DNA from: Haemonchus contortus
Taxonomy: Eukaryota; Nematoda; Chromadorea; Rhabditida; Trichostrongylidae
NCBI GenBank assembly: GCA_000469685.2
Contig: LS997564.1
Span: 1,650,001 to 1,714,000, forward strand
DNA: 64,000 nt
Reading direction: 5' to 3'
Position numbers and translations under genes: made by a program. This document shows positions 1-11,800 of this stretch, in pieces (the first letter of the stretch is position 1; every line of letters starts with the position of its first letter). The notes beneath the pieces are model-generated. The model saw nothing but the letters and a program-made list of their open reading frames with translations. It was not told where the DNA came from and ran no database searches.

Positions 1-76
1 GCGCACCTGTTAAGGACGATAATATGAGCTATCTTGTAACTGCTTTGAAGTAACTGAGTTATCGGCTTTTTTTCAG

Positions 77-864
77 GTTGCCCATCAGAAAATCCGTATG
101 ACGCTACAGTGTGCTCCGCAAAAAACGGCGTTGAGGTAAGCACAATCAGAGTTACCGACTCCATGGCTCGACCCCTTTCAAGTGACTACAACTTGCTTGG
201 TCAGTGGCCCGACTTCTATGGCATCACTCCGCGCGGACGTCGTTCGTTCCCTTGTACCTTGTAACATGGTTTATTTTACTTAATGTCTCTCGTACTGAAG
301 AGGAAACCTGTTTGGCCCAATCTTACCTGGCAGAAAGGAAGGACTTTTTGGGTACAGTATGAGTATGGTGTCAGGCTGGCGTACAGAAACAGCACGGCAT
401 CACGGCATCCCATTGAGGGGGTCAAGTACAGCTCGGGAATTCCTTACGGGAATGAAGTGGGAGAAACTTTGTGAACACCATGAATCCCATTCGTGGTTCC
501 CATTCTTGCCTCTTTTTTTTTGTGAGAACTGACCTATTGAAAATTGACAAAAACTCGTGTCCAGTATTACATCACGAAGGCTTTCCTTGTAAGGATATGC
601 GATACTCTGAACTTATCAGGACTATCAGGACCTGTGTTCTCCGCAAAATGAAGACATGAAAATTTCGAAAAAAAAAGCATCAGAAATTCTATCCTTTTTA
701 TGATCTTATGATGAATAAAAGCAAGCCGCTTTTTTCAGGTTCTCTTGTCGCTCGGGTTCCATCCGGGCTTCTATCTTGTGAATTTCACCATCCTTCTTAT
801 CTTCATTATTTTTATACGAGGAATCGCACTAATTGCGTTTTCAATACGAGTACGAAGAAGCTGA
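77..864 (+). CDS. ABCG (White-type) half-transporter, 3' end only (upstream tandem paralogue)
   Basis: Two exons can be read: 77-135 and 739-864, ending at TGA 862-864. The first encodes a cysteine-containing extracellular loop (GCPSENPYDATVCSAKNGVE). The second encodes the final hydrophobic helix (FTILLIFIIFIRGIALIAFS) and a short basic tail. Both exons match the last two exons of the neighbouring gene at 2831-17296 in length (59 and 126 nt), phase and motif. This is therefore the 3' end of a tandem duplicate, with the rest lying upstream of the window. The family consists of ATP-driven half-transporters that dimerise in membranes; the substrate cannot be inferred. No frameshift is seen. Confidence 0.85.
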
Positions 865-1004
865 ACTGTCCTCACGAGAAATTATTTGGCGATTTTCGAA
901 TCTACACATTAAAACAATACTTCTTAACAGCAAACATAAGGTTCTCTTAAGTATTATTCACAGGCGTAGTTACCATGATTGTGATCCTGTGAGCTTTGAT
1001 TTTA

Positions 1005-1010
1005 AATAAA
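1005..1010 (+). terminator. AATAAA polyadenylation signal of the upstream ABCG gene
   Basis: A canonical AATAAA hexamer lies about 140 nt after the stop codon at 862-864, in AT-rich DNA, and is the only canonical signal close to that stop. Confidence 0.55.
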
Positions 1011-1689
1011 TTTCTTTAGATTTCAAGACAACTCGAAAGAAATTTGAAAGTAAAATCTATCAGTCCGCTTATTTTGGAATGCAGTGAAAGAATAATAAAG
1101 AAATCTAATCATGCCTGAAAAAGTAAAAAAGGGTTCGCAAAGTTGTGTCGCGTCACCACAAAATACTGAAAGATTGTCCCCATCCGGTAGCCCCATATTC
1201 TGAGGGCCACTTAGCTTCGGAAATGTCATTTTACTCATCCACAGTTGGATAACCCGAGTGAGATTCCCTGACTAGTAAGCGTTTTTATCTATCTTTTTCA
1301 CGCGAGGCATGTTCGATCAGTGAGCTTGTTGTCAGTTCGCATGGTAAGCTATCCTGTCCTCCCGACATGGTAACCCCTCCAAATAAAAAACCTTCACCGA
1401 ACGGGGTGTTTGCGATTGTATTGAGCACCGTCTACAGAAGTGAACTGTAATTTTTAGCATCGACCATTCCCATGTTGGGATTTGGTTACGCACTTTTGCT
1501 TAGCGATCTGTTTTTGTTGATGCGATTGAATGGTTCTTTTTTTTTCGCTGTCATGACTTCTAATTAAGAAAAACCTTTCGAAAAACCCTTGTGTCAACCT
1601 TTCACTGTCCACCAATTTATTCTTTCTACGGTCTTTCTACGGGCCAATCCTACCACTCTATTAGGTTCTGGTGCTGTGGCAACCCACCC

Positions 1690-1713
1690 CATCCCCCCCC
1701 CCCCCCCCCCCAC
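1690..1713. repeat. Poly-C tract
   Basis: Nearly uninterrupted C run in the intergenic stretch 865-2790. It produces artificial proline-rich and glycine-rich frames on the two strands. The rest of that stretch shows no gene apart from the RTE fragment near 2180. Confidence 0.8.
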
Positions 1714-2177
1714 CCCCTCTCTCACTAAGGAGCTGTTGCCAATACTTCGGATGTAGTTTTATACCGCAGTCAAAGAACGGATACACACTACTCATAATCA
1801 TAGTCATACTCATACTCACTAACTTCGAGTCTACATTGTTCGTCACTCTTTAATGAGTCGTTACCCTCTAACAACAGTATCGGAGCTACGATTTGGACAC
1901 CAGCAATCTTATTTAAAATTATAAATGAACCTGGGCGCAGGAAGGCTCGTCTAGAATAGCGCACTATCAGTCAAGCTTCTAATCTCGAAATTTCGCTACA
2001 TATTGCGTTACGAATCATGACTTTCGGTAGCTACCTCACGGCCTCCAAGATGGTCAGTCGCGCCATTAAAATTAACGCCAATTCAGCCAACTTGATGATG
2101 TGACTCATTTTTTCAGCTTTTTTTTCAAATATTGTGGCTCCTTCTGTTGGACCAGGGCGGTTACTGTCTGGATCTCT

Positions 2178-2395
2178 CGGGACGTCAAACGAACTCCAGG
2201 ACGGCCGCCAACGAGATGGTCAGACTTCTTCATGAAAGCTCTTAACGAATGGAATGTTGAAATTCGTGTTCCCGAAGCGAGGACGATTCACTGGACCACC
2301 GTGGCTCGTGACAGGAACGAATATAGACGTGGACTCGAGAAAATCGATGATCGGATGATCAACGGGACGTAAGGTGATACAGTTGATGGTGGCTC
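2178..2395 (+). mobile_element. RTE-type non-LTR retrotransposon, 3' fragment
   Basis: The plus-strand frame reads [17 protein letters not shown], then ALNEWN and [15 protein letters not shown], ending GLEKIDD. This is the characteristic C-terminal tail of RTE reverse transcriptase polyproteins in strongylid genomes. The 5' part (endonuclease and reverse transcriptase core) is missing, as expected for 5'-truncated insertion by target-primed reverse transcription. The fragment lies between the two ABCG genes. Family assignment rests on remembered motifs, not a search. Confidence 0.7.
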
Positions 2396-2789
2396 CATAC
2401 TTCTTTTGATGCTTTATCATCTTGATCATTTCTCTGGTGGAGATAGGGCAGGTAATGCTGCTACTATCACGGCGCAGACCGAATCTCGAATTAAAACCAC
2501 CAAGCAGATCAACCAAGCGTTCCATTTGATTGTAAGGGATACGAAGCTGAAGATTGGGAGAATCCTCTGAGAATTCCTCTAATGGTAAGATGGAATACTG
2601 TTGATAGTAAGCGGTGACCTGCAGCAGCCGCCTATAGAAGGACTTGATGAGTCTGTCTCACAGGGATAACTCGTAGAAAAAACGCCCACTGTTTTTTGCA
2701 GTGCACAACCGTCCTTCCACGTGATTGCTTCATTGTTTACTTTCATACTGATACAGTAATCATTACCTTGATTCGATTTCGTCTTATTC

Positions 2790-2791
2790 AG
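2790..2791 (+). promoter_or_regulatory. Candidate trans-splice (SL) acceptor for the ABCG gene
   Basis: A strong acceptor (TCTTATTCAG) ends at 2791, 39 nt before the proposed start ATG at 2831, with no obvious upstream coding exon. This arrangement is typical of nematode spliced-leader addition, but an ordinary cis-splice cannot be excluded. Confidence 0.4.
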
Positions 2792-2830
2792 GTTCATTTA
2801 TTAGCTGTAGCGCCACTAGAGGTTGATTCG

Positions 2831-5800
2831 ATGGAGGATGAAGGACAACCGAATTTTCATCGTATGGAATCCGAAGCAACAAGGACCTCTGAAGGTGACG
2901 CTGATTCGATAAGTACTTTCGGCTTACCTATTGATTATGTTAAGTACTGATTATCCACTGATAACGAGATATCGATACTTGTAGCCTTGTCTACTTTTGC
3001 GCCCTCTACAAAAGTCAGTCCTACTCAGATGGAAACCAAGTCAGAAGAAACCGATTCCAACTTGTCGACGGTAAATCGCATTCATCGTTTTGTACTCCTT
3101 TGTTATGGTGAAAGCAAAACTTGGTAACTGAGGGAAGTTTATATGTACAGTAGCGCTCAAAAGTATTCGGCCAACTTTAACTTGGCGTAACTTTTTTCCC
3201 AGTGGAGCAAATCATATGAAATTTTGATATGTTTAGCTAAAGCATATTTGACATTGTCCAACACTACTTGACTGCAAAACAGCCATATCCACATACTAAT
3301 GGGGAGGCGTTTGTAGACTGTGCTGAAAGCAACTTTGTGACGTCTGCAGTTATTCCGACCTTATGTACGTTTTCCTTCTCTTCTGGGTTCGACATTAGTG
3401 CTCGTACACTTAAGACATGGCAAAAAGGAAAGGACTCCTAGAAGGACCACCATTCGTATTTCCAGTTGATTTTTTGTTCAAGCCCTTTTGGATATCTGGA
3501 AGATGACCAGATTGCGGGTTGATAGTGGTAAATATTCACACTACACCAATGCTACACATATTGAAATTTAGCCTGATTAGATCCAGTAGGAAAGAAGTTA
3601 CGACTGAAAATTGTAACTGAAGAAGCATTTCGCCGAATACTTTTGAGCGCTACTGTAGATGGAAAGTGGGGGGGGGGGGGGGGAGGAGGGAGGGGTTGGG
3701 CTGACTGATTAGACCCAGATTTTATCAGTACTCTTCGACATTATCAATGTTATCAGATTTCGATGTGCGTAGGAAAGATTCTTAGTACGTTCCTGGGGCA
3801 CCCTAATGCATGTGGAGGTGGGGGTGGGGGGAGGGGGGGGGGGGGGTCATTCGAGATAGCTTTGTGGAGGGTGCGTAGGTTTCGGAAGACCCACTCGAGT
3901 CCCTCTTATGATTATTTCATACCACTTGGCTCGCAACTTGGCTTTAACGATTAGTACCAGAATCAGCATTCACACCTAAATATGATACCCATCCGAGCAC
4001 ATTCGTTCCCTGCATCCATCTAAAATGATTCCCACAATCCCACGTCTCTTCTGAGTTGTTGCCATGCAATATCCTGAACTTTCTTAGCTCAAGTCAATCC
4101 TTTCAGAACCCGCTTTACGTTACCTTGGGAATTTTGTCTCTTTCAGAAAAAGCCCTTAACCCTTATCCGTCAGGAGAATAACTTTCATGCCTAGAAATAC
4201 GGACTTTCGTGCATTAAGTTGAGAACAGTACCTTAGCATCTCGAATGCCCACTCCACCGAAGGATTCCTATCTGTTAGTGCTTCACGAACGTTGGACGGA
4301 CCGTCGATCGTGCCGCAGCAGATTCAGAATTGAAAATGAGGGCCCCAGTGAGGGGTTTGGGTGACAATAGTTCTGATAAATAGTCTCTCACGTTGAAGTC
4401 TCGTCATCTTGACTACCTGGGGGTCATGCTCCGTCCTGCTGTCGTGTCATAATTCGAGATGGATACTGAATGTGTATACTCTGGAACCCTTCACTTATAC
4501 CAAAACTGTTTTAGGTTGTGATGTCCGTGGCTGTCGATAGCAGTACACAGTCAGATTCGGAACAAGAATCAAAGGTGTGTTTGTTTCTCGTATCAAAGGA
4601 CCCAAATATACTTATATTTTGTTTATTCAAATATCATTCACAGGAAGGGGATAGGTTGCTGTGGCGTGAAATTTATGCGGAAACTGTCCCCGAAAGATCG
4701 CTGTTAGGCTTTGGACGAGCTAAGTACTCTAGTGAGGCGAAGTTGATACTTAATCGAGGTAACCGTCTTTATGAGTTTCAGAAACGTGGAGGAGGCAGTT
4801 CATGGGGATCAGTTGTGATCATTCATGAATGAGCTCTACCGACAGTAGTCCATCAGTTGTGCTTCTGACGACTACCGTCTTCCTCTTCATAAACGTGCAG
4901 ACAGTAATTCTGGGCTAAGAACAAAAATACATGAAGGGTTTCTCTGTAATGAAGGAAGCAGAGCACGATGGCTGACATGTGGGTGATCTCTCTTTCCGAG
5001 TAGCAGGAGGAGGGCCGCCAATAGTTCCTACACATGAAATTAATTTCAAAACTGATTTTTTTGTTGTGATTTGAATCTAAAAGCTCGTCGATGTATCTCT
5101 TTTCGTTTTTGCATATTTCCAAGTAGTGTTTTGAGTAAGCAAAGAAGTGAACAACACTTTTCAGTTTCTGGCTATGCAGATCCAGGACAAGTTACTTTCA
5201 TAATGGGTGCAAGGTAAATAAGTGAATAATCGCACAAAGAGAAAATAAGGATTTATTATGCTAAGATTATGAGCATTTCGATAAAAAATTAAACTTTCAT
5301 CGCAGAATAATTGCCGTAAAACCGCGCCGCATTAACATTGTTGTCATTTGGCCATCAATTTTTTGAGGGAAAGTTGAAGCGTTAGACCTCGTCCCTGAGA
5401 ACTTTCTCGTTTAGTATTCTTGAGACATCATCATGAAGAAAATGTCCTAAACTGCTTGACCGTACTGTTTTTCTCGGACAAAGCCGTTTAAGTGAAACGG
5501 CTTGATTTGGTTTATTTCCAGCGTCGCCAAGAACCTTAAGTGGTTTGGAGCGTCTGTTCTATGGGCCAGCTGTAACATCTGCATAAAACTCAAAGACAAG
5601 ATTACATAATACCTCTTTGCGGCTTGGGTGATAGGTGTAGGTCAAGATGAGAGATAGGTATCGATCTCGAAGAAAAATAGGTATCGATCTCTCTGGAATG
5701 GCAGAGTTTACTTGCGACGGCCAGCCGCTCAATTCCGTTGTTCGAGTTTGGTTTCAAATGTGGGTGTAGGTCGACCCAAGAATCTTCTTAGCAGTGATGC

Positions 5801-8800
5801 CATCACGTGGGCTACGATTTTGCAAATAACATCAAAATCATGGCAAAGTTCTTCTGAGTAAGAGATCCTGGGACGTTTTCCAACTGGGGCGTTTGGCCGG
5901 TTGACCGGGTGTGCTAGGGATCAGGGGTCCTTAGCGACAATTTGTTCGAAACGTTCATCGAACAAAGCTGTTTAACTGTGACAGAACTGGTCGGCAAAAC
6001 GGTGTCAGACATCATTTAGCAATGCAGAACATAATAGTTACTGCTCTTTTTATTACTCTAATCATTGAAGAATCACATTATATTGTAGTTATTTATTTAT
6101 AGATTCTATCCATTGTGAAACCACATTTCAGTGGTGCTGGGAAATCCACACTTCTGAACATTCTGACCCAGAAAAAAACCGAAGGCATCAAATTTTCTGG
6201 CGATGTTGCTATAAATGGGTAGGTGTACAGTTGCGGGCAAACGCGGTTACGATTATAATTCTTCGAAAGTTTATAAGCCATTGACGACTGCGTGGCCCGC
6301 CGGCGGGCCACACAATATTGTACTCCTAGGACCCGTGGCCCGTATACGGGCCGCGGTGGTATTTACAGTGTTTCAGACCGATTTCAGATTTCTGCTGCTT
6401 TCAAGTAACAGCAATGTCAATGACCTTCTAGAGAATCTTTGGGCACAGTGGTCCAAAAAAGTTTGCTTTCAGCTAAAGAAACGCAAGAAAAAAGAAGCAC
6501 TATGGTAGGAGATCCACTGCTGCGCGAAGGGTAGCTCACTGTAGATCTCAGCACGGCACTGGAAGCAAGGCAAGGGGAGGCAGTGGACGGTAGGAGAGCA
6601 ACTGCTGCGCAAAGGGTAGCTCACTGTGGGAGTTAGCACGGCACTGGAAGCAAGGCAAGGGGAGGCAGTGGACGGTAGGAGAGCAACTGCTGCGCGAAGG
6701 GTAGCTCCCTGTAGATCTCAGCACGGCACTGGAAGCAAGGCAAGGGGAGGCAGTGGACGGTAGGAGAGCAACTGCTGCGCAAAGGGTAGCTCACTGTGGG
6801 AGTAAGCACGGCACTGGAAGCAAGGCAAGGGGAGGCAGTGGACGGTAGGAGAGCAACTGCCTGCGCAAAGGGTAGCTCCCTGTAGATCTCAGCACGGCAC
6901 TGGAAGCAAGGCAAGGGGAGGCAGTGGACGGTAGGAGAGCAACTGCTGCGCGAAGGGTAGCTCACTGTGGGATTTAGCACGGCACTGGAAGCAAGGCAAG
7001 GGGAGGCAGTGGACGGTAGGGAGAGCAACTGCTGCGCAAAGGGTAGCTCACTGTGGGAGTTAGCACGGCACTGGAAGCAAGGCAAGGGGAGGCAGTGGAC
7101 GGTAGGAGAGCAACTGCTGCGCGAAGGGTAGCTCACTGTGGGATTTTGCACGGCACTGGAAGCAAGGCAGGGGAGGCAGTGGACGGTAGGAGAGCAACTG
7201 CTGCGCAAAGGGTAGCTCACTGTGGGATTTAGCACGGCACTGGAAGCAAGGCAGGGGAGGCAGTGGACGGTAGGAGAGCAACTGCTGCGCAAAGGGTAGC
7301 TCCCTGTAGATCTCAGCACGGCACTGGAAGCAAGGCAAGGGGAGGCAGTGGACGGTAGGAGAGCAACTGCTGCGCAAAGGGTAGCTCACTGTGGGAGTTA
7401 GCACGGCACTGGAAGCAAGGCAAGGGGAGGCAGTGGACGGTAGGAGAGCAACTGCTGCGCGAAGGGTAGCTCACTGTGGGATTTAGCACGGCACTGGAAG
7501 CAAGGCAAGGGGAGGCAGTGGACGGTAGGAGAGCAACTGCTGCGCGAAGGGTAGCTCCCTGTAGATCTCAGCACGGCACTGGAAGCAAGGCAAGGGGAGG
7601 CAGTGGACGGTAGGAGAGCAACTGCTGCGCGAAAGGGTAGCTCACTGTGGGAGTTAGCACGGCACTGGAAGCAAGGCAAGGGGAGGCAGTGGACGGTAGG
7701 AGAGCAACTGCTGCGCGAAGGGTAGCTCCCTGTAGATCTCAGCACGGCACTGGAAGCAAGGCAAGGGGAGGCAGTGGACGGTAGGAGAGCAACTGCTGCG
7801 CAAAGGGTAGCTCACTGTGGGAGTTAGCACGGCACTGGAAGCAAGGCAAGGGGAGGCAGTGGACGGTAGGAGAGCAACTGCTGCGCAAAGGGTAGCTCAC
7901 TGTGGGAGTTAGCACGGCACTGGAAGCAAGGCAAGGGGAGGCAGTGGACGGTAGGAGAGCAACTGCTGCGCGAAGGGTAGCTCCCTGTAGATCTCAGCAC
8001 GGCACTGGAAGCAAGGCAAGGGGAGGCAGTGGACGGTAGGAGAGCAACTGCTGCGCAAAGGGTAGCTCACTGTGGGAGTTAGCACGGCACTGGAAGCAAG
8101 GCAAGGGGAGGCAGTGGACGGTAGGAGAGCAACTGCTGCGCAAAGGGTAGCTCACTGTGGGAGTTAGCACGGCACTGGAAGCAAGGCAAAGGGAGGCAGT
8201 GGACGGTAGGAGAGCAACTGCTGCGCAAAGGGTAGCTCACTGTGGGATTTAGCACGGCACTGGAAGCAAGGCAAGGGGAGGCAGTGGACGGTAGGAGAGC
8301 AACTGCTGCGCAAAGGGTAGCTCCCTGTAGATCTCAGCACGGCACTGGAAGCAAGGCAAGGGGAGGCAGTGGACGGTAGGAGAGCAACTGCTGCGCAAAG
8401 GGTAGCTCACTGTGGGAGTTTAGCACGGCACTGGAAGCAAGGCAAGGGGAGGCAGTGGACGTAGGAGAGCAACTGCTGCGCAAAGGGTAGCTCACTGTGG
8501 GATTAGCACGGCACTGGAAGCAAGGCAAGGGGAGGCAGTGGACGGTAGGAGAGCAACTGCTGCGCAAAGGGTAGCTCCCTGTGGGATTTAGCACGGCACT
8601 GGAAGCAAGGCAAGGGGAGGCAGTGGACGGTAGGAGAGCAACTGCTGCGCAAAGGGTAGCTCACTGTGGGATTTCGCACGGCACTGGAAGCAAGGCAAGG
8701 GGAGGCAGTGGACGGTAGGAGAGCAACTGCTGCGCAAAGGGTAGCTCCACTGTGGGATTAGCACGGCACTGGAAGCAAGGCAAGGGGAGGCAGTGGACGG

Positions 8801-11800
8801 TAGGAGAGCAACTGCTGCGCGAAGGGTAGCTCACTGTGGGATTCAGCACGGCACTGGAAGCAAGGCAAGGGGAGGCAGTGGACGGTAGGAGAGCAACTGC
8901 TGCGCGAAGGGTAGCTCCCTGTAGATCTCAGCACGGCACTGGAAGCAAGGCAAGGGGAGGCAGTGGACGGTAGGAGAGCAACTGCTGCGCAAAGGGTAGC
9001 TCACTGTGGGAGTTAGCACGGCACTGGAAGCAAGGCAAGGGGAGGCAGTGGACGGTAGGAGAGCAACTGCTGCGCAAAGGGTAGCTCACTGTGGGAGTTA
9101 GCACGGCACTGGAAGCAAGGCAAGGGGAGGCAGTGGACGGTAGGAGAGCAACTGCTGCGCAAAGGGTAGCTCACTGTGGGAGTTAGCACGGCACTGGAAG
9201 CAAGGCAAGGGGAGGCAGTGGACGGTAGGAGAGCAACTGCTGCGCGAAGGGTAGCTCCCTGTAGATCTCAGCACGGCACTGGAAGCAAGGCAAGGGGAGG
9301 CAGTGGACGGTAGGAGAGCAACTGCTGCGCGAAGGGTAGCTCCCTGTAGATCTCAGCACGGCACTGGAAGCAAGGCAAGAGGAGGCAGTGGACGGTAGGA
9401 GAGCAACTGCTGCGCAAAGGGTAGCTCACTGTGGGAGTTAGCACGGCACTGGAAGCAAGGCAAGGGGAGGCAGTGGACGGTAGGAGAGCAACTGCTGCGC
9501 GAAGGGTAGCTCCCTGTAGATCTCAGCACGGCACTGGAAGCAAGGCAAGGGGAGGCAGTGGACGGTAGGAGAGCAACTGCTGCGCAAAGGGTAGCTCACT
9601 GTGGGAGTTAGCACGGCACTGGAAGCAAGGCAAGGGGAGGCAGTGGACGGTAGGAGAGCAACTGCTGCGCAAAGGGTAGCTCACTGTGGGAGTTAGCACG
9701 GCACTGGAAGCAAGGCAAGGGGAGGCAGTGGACGGTAGGAGAGCAACTGCTGCGCAAAGGGTAGCTCACTGTGGGAGTTAGCACGGCACTGGAAGCAAGG
9801 CAAGGGGAGGCAGTGGACGGTAGGAGAGCAACTGCTGCGCAAAGGGTAGCTCACTGTGGGAGTTAGCACGGCACTGGAAGCAAGGCAAAGGGAGGCAGTG
9901 GACGGTAGGAGAGCAACTGCTGCGCAAAGGGTAGCTCACTGTGGGATTTAGCACGGCACTGGAAGCAAGGCAAGGGGAGGCAGTGGACGGTAGGAGAGCA
10001 ACTGCTGCGCAAAGGGTAGCTCCCTGTAGATCTCAGCACGGCACTGGAAGCAAGGCAAGGGGAGGCAGTGGACGGTAGGAGAGCAACTGCTGCGCAAAGG
10101 GTAGCTCACTGTGGGATTAGCACGGCACTGGAAGCAAGGCAAGGGGAGGCAGTGGACGGTAGGAGAGCAACTGCTGCGCAAAGGGTAGCTCACTGTGGGA
10201 GTTAGCACGGCACTGGAAGCAAGGCAAAGGGAGGCAGTGGACGGTAGGAGAGCAACTGCTGCGCAAAGGGTAGCTCACTGTGGGATTTAGCACGGCACTG
10301 GAAGCAAGGCAAGGGGAGGCAGTGGACGGTAGGAGAGCAACTGCTGCGCAAAGGGTAGCTCACTGTGGGATTTAGCACGGCACTGGAAGCAAGGCAAGGG
10401 GAGGCAGTGGACGGTAGGAGAGCAACTGCTGCGCAAAGGGTAGCTCACTGTAGGAGTTAGCACGGCACTGGAAGCAAGGCAAGGGGAGGCAGTGGACGGT
10501 AGGAGAGCAACTGCTGCGCAAAGGGTAGCTCACTGTAGATGTCAGCACAGCATGGATGCAAGGCAAGGGGGAGCGTTACCATGATATTCTTATCGAACTT
10601 ATCTCAGGGGAACAACTAGCAAAAAAATGGCTGCTCCTGGAACCGCGTTCCTCCGGCGAGCCACAGCAGCCGCCCGCAAAAATCGCGTCGGTCCCACACG
10701 CCAGACACGCTTAAAAGGCGCGTTCGCTAATGGGTTAATTAAAAAACTGGGGTCGTCATGACGTTCTTTGACTCCATCGTAATGAAATTACTTGAACGGT
10801 GATAAATTGTTTCAAAACAGTATTCGAACTGGAAGTCGGAAGAGCCGCTGTTGCAAGACCCGTACTAAAGAAAGTTTCAGCAGTTTGGTCGAATGGGGTG
10901 ACATGAAGAAACTCAGTGCATACGTACAACAAGAAGATCTTTTTATTGGCCAAGCAACCGTTGAAGAACAGCTGATGTTTACGGTAAGAATATCCTCTTT
11001 TGAGGAATCAGACACGTACAGGACAGTCGGCCTTTTCCACTTTTTGTATACATGTGTTTTACAGTCCACCAGTTAATTTGTCCAAAAAATGGTAACGTAG
11101 GGTACTAAAGAAAGTTTTCAGTAGAATAATTGTATAGATAGCTTGTATAAGATCCGATTGGCATGGAAATCGCCTTAGATTTCCGATAAGATAAGCCGAG
11201 TATGAAGATCGCGTCCTCGCCGAGACGAATAGCTCGCAAAATTTGAAATTAAAAATCAAGTTTAAATAAAATTCAAAGCGAGTATGCATTTTTGCGTTGG
11301 ATTCATTGCTATCCTTTGAAAAACAAAAGCTTCAGCAAGAAATGTGGCCTGTCCTCTACATCTGTCATACCGGTCCTATGCTTAACTTTTTTAGGCACGG
11401 CTCCGCATGCGTGACAAGAGAACAAACGAAGAGCGCAAAGCCATTGTTTCTGAGGCTCTGACTGCGGTAAATAATAGTCATTAAACAAAAACGTCAGGGC
11501 TACCCATTTGGAAATATTTGGTTGAAAATATCCAGTCCACTCCTGACAGATTTGTACATACATATGTTTAGATGGGTTTGACCGAATGTAGAAAAACTCA
11601 AATAGGGAACGCTCTTGTTAAAAGCCTTTCCAAAGGTGAACGAAAACGGCTCGCATTTGCTACGGAGGTAAGGTTTTTACGGTGAAGTTGTTTTTCCCTC
11701 ACTCTCCCTTTTCAGATCTTATCGAATCCAAGGATTTTATTCTGTGATGAACCGACTTCTGGCCTAGACTCGTTTATGTCGCTACAGGTACGATTATTGC

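Noticed and set aside
1661..1853. Overlapping frames on both strands with poly-Gly and poly-Pro
   Set aside because: Both are translations of the poly-C tract in intergenic DNA.
6633..10566. Seven or more minus-strand open frames of 62-228 codons (Ser/Pro/Cys/Leu-rich)
   Set aside because: They are produced by the 85-bp tandem repeat being low in stop codons. Their peptides are the same repeat read in rotating frames, and no gene structure accompanies them.
6502..10573. CRISPR array
   Set aside because: The units are contiguous tandem repeats without unique spacers, in a eukaryotic intron, with no cas genes.
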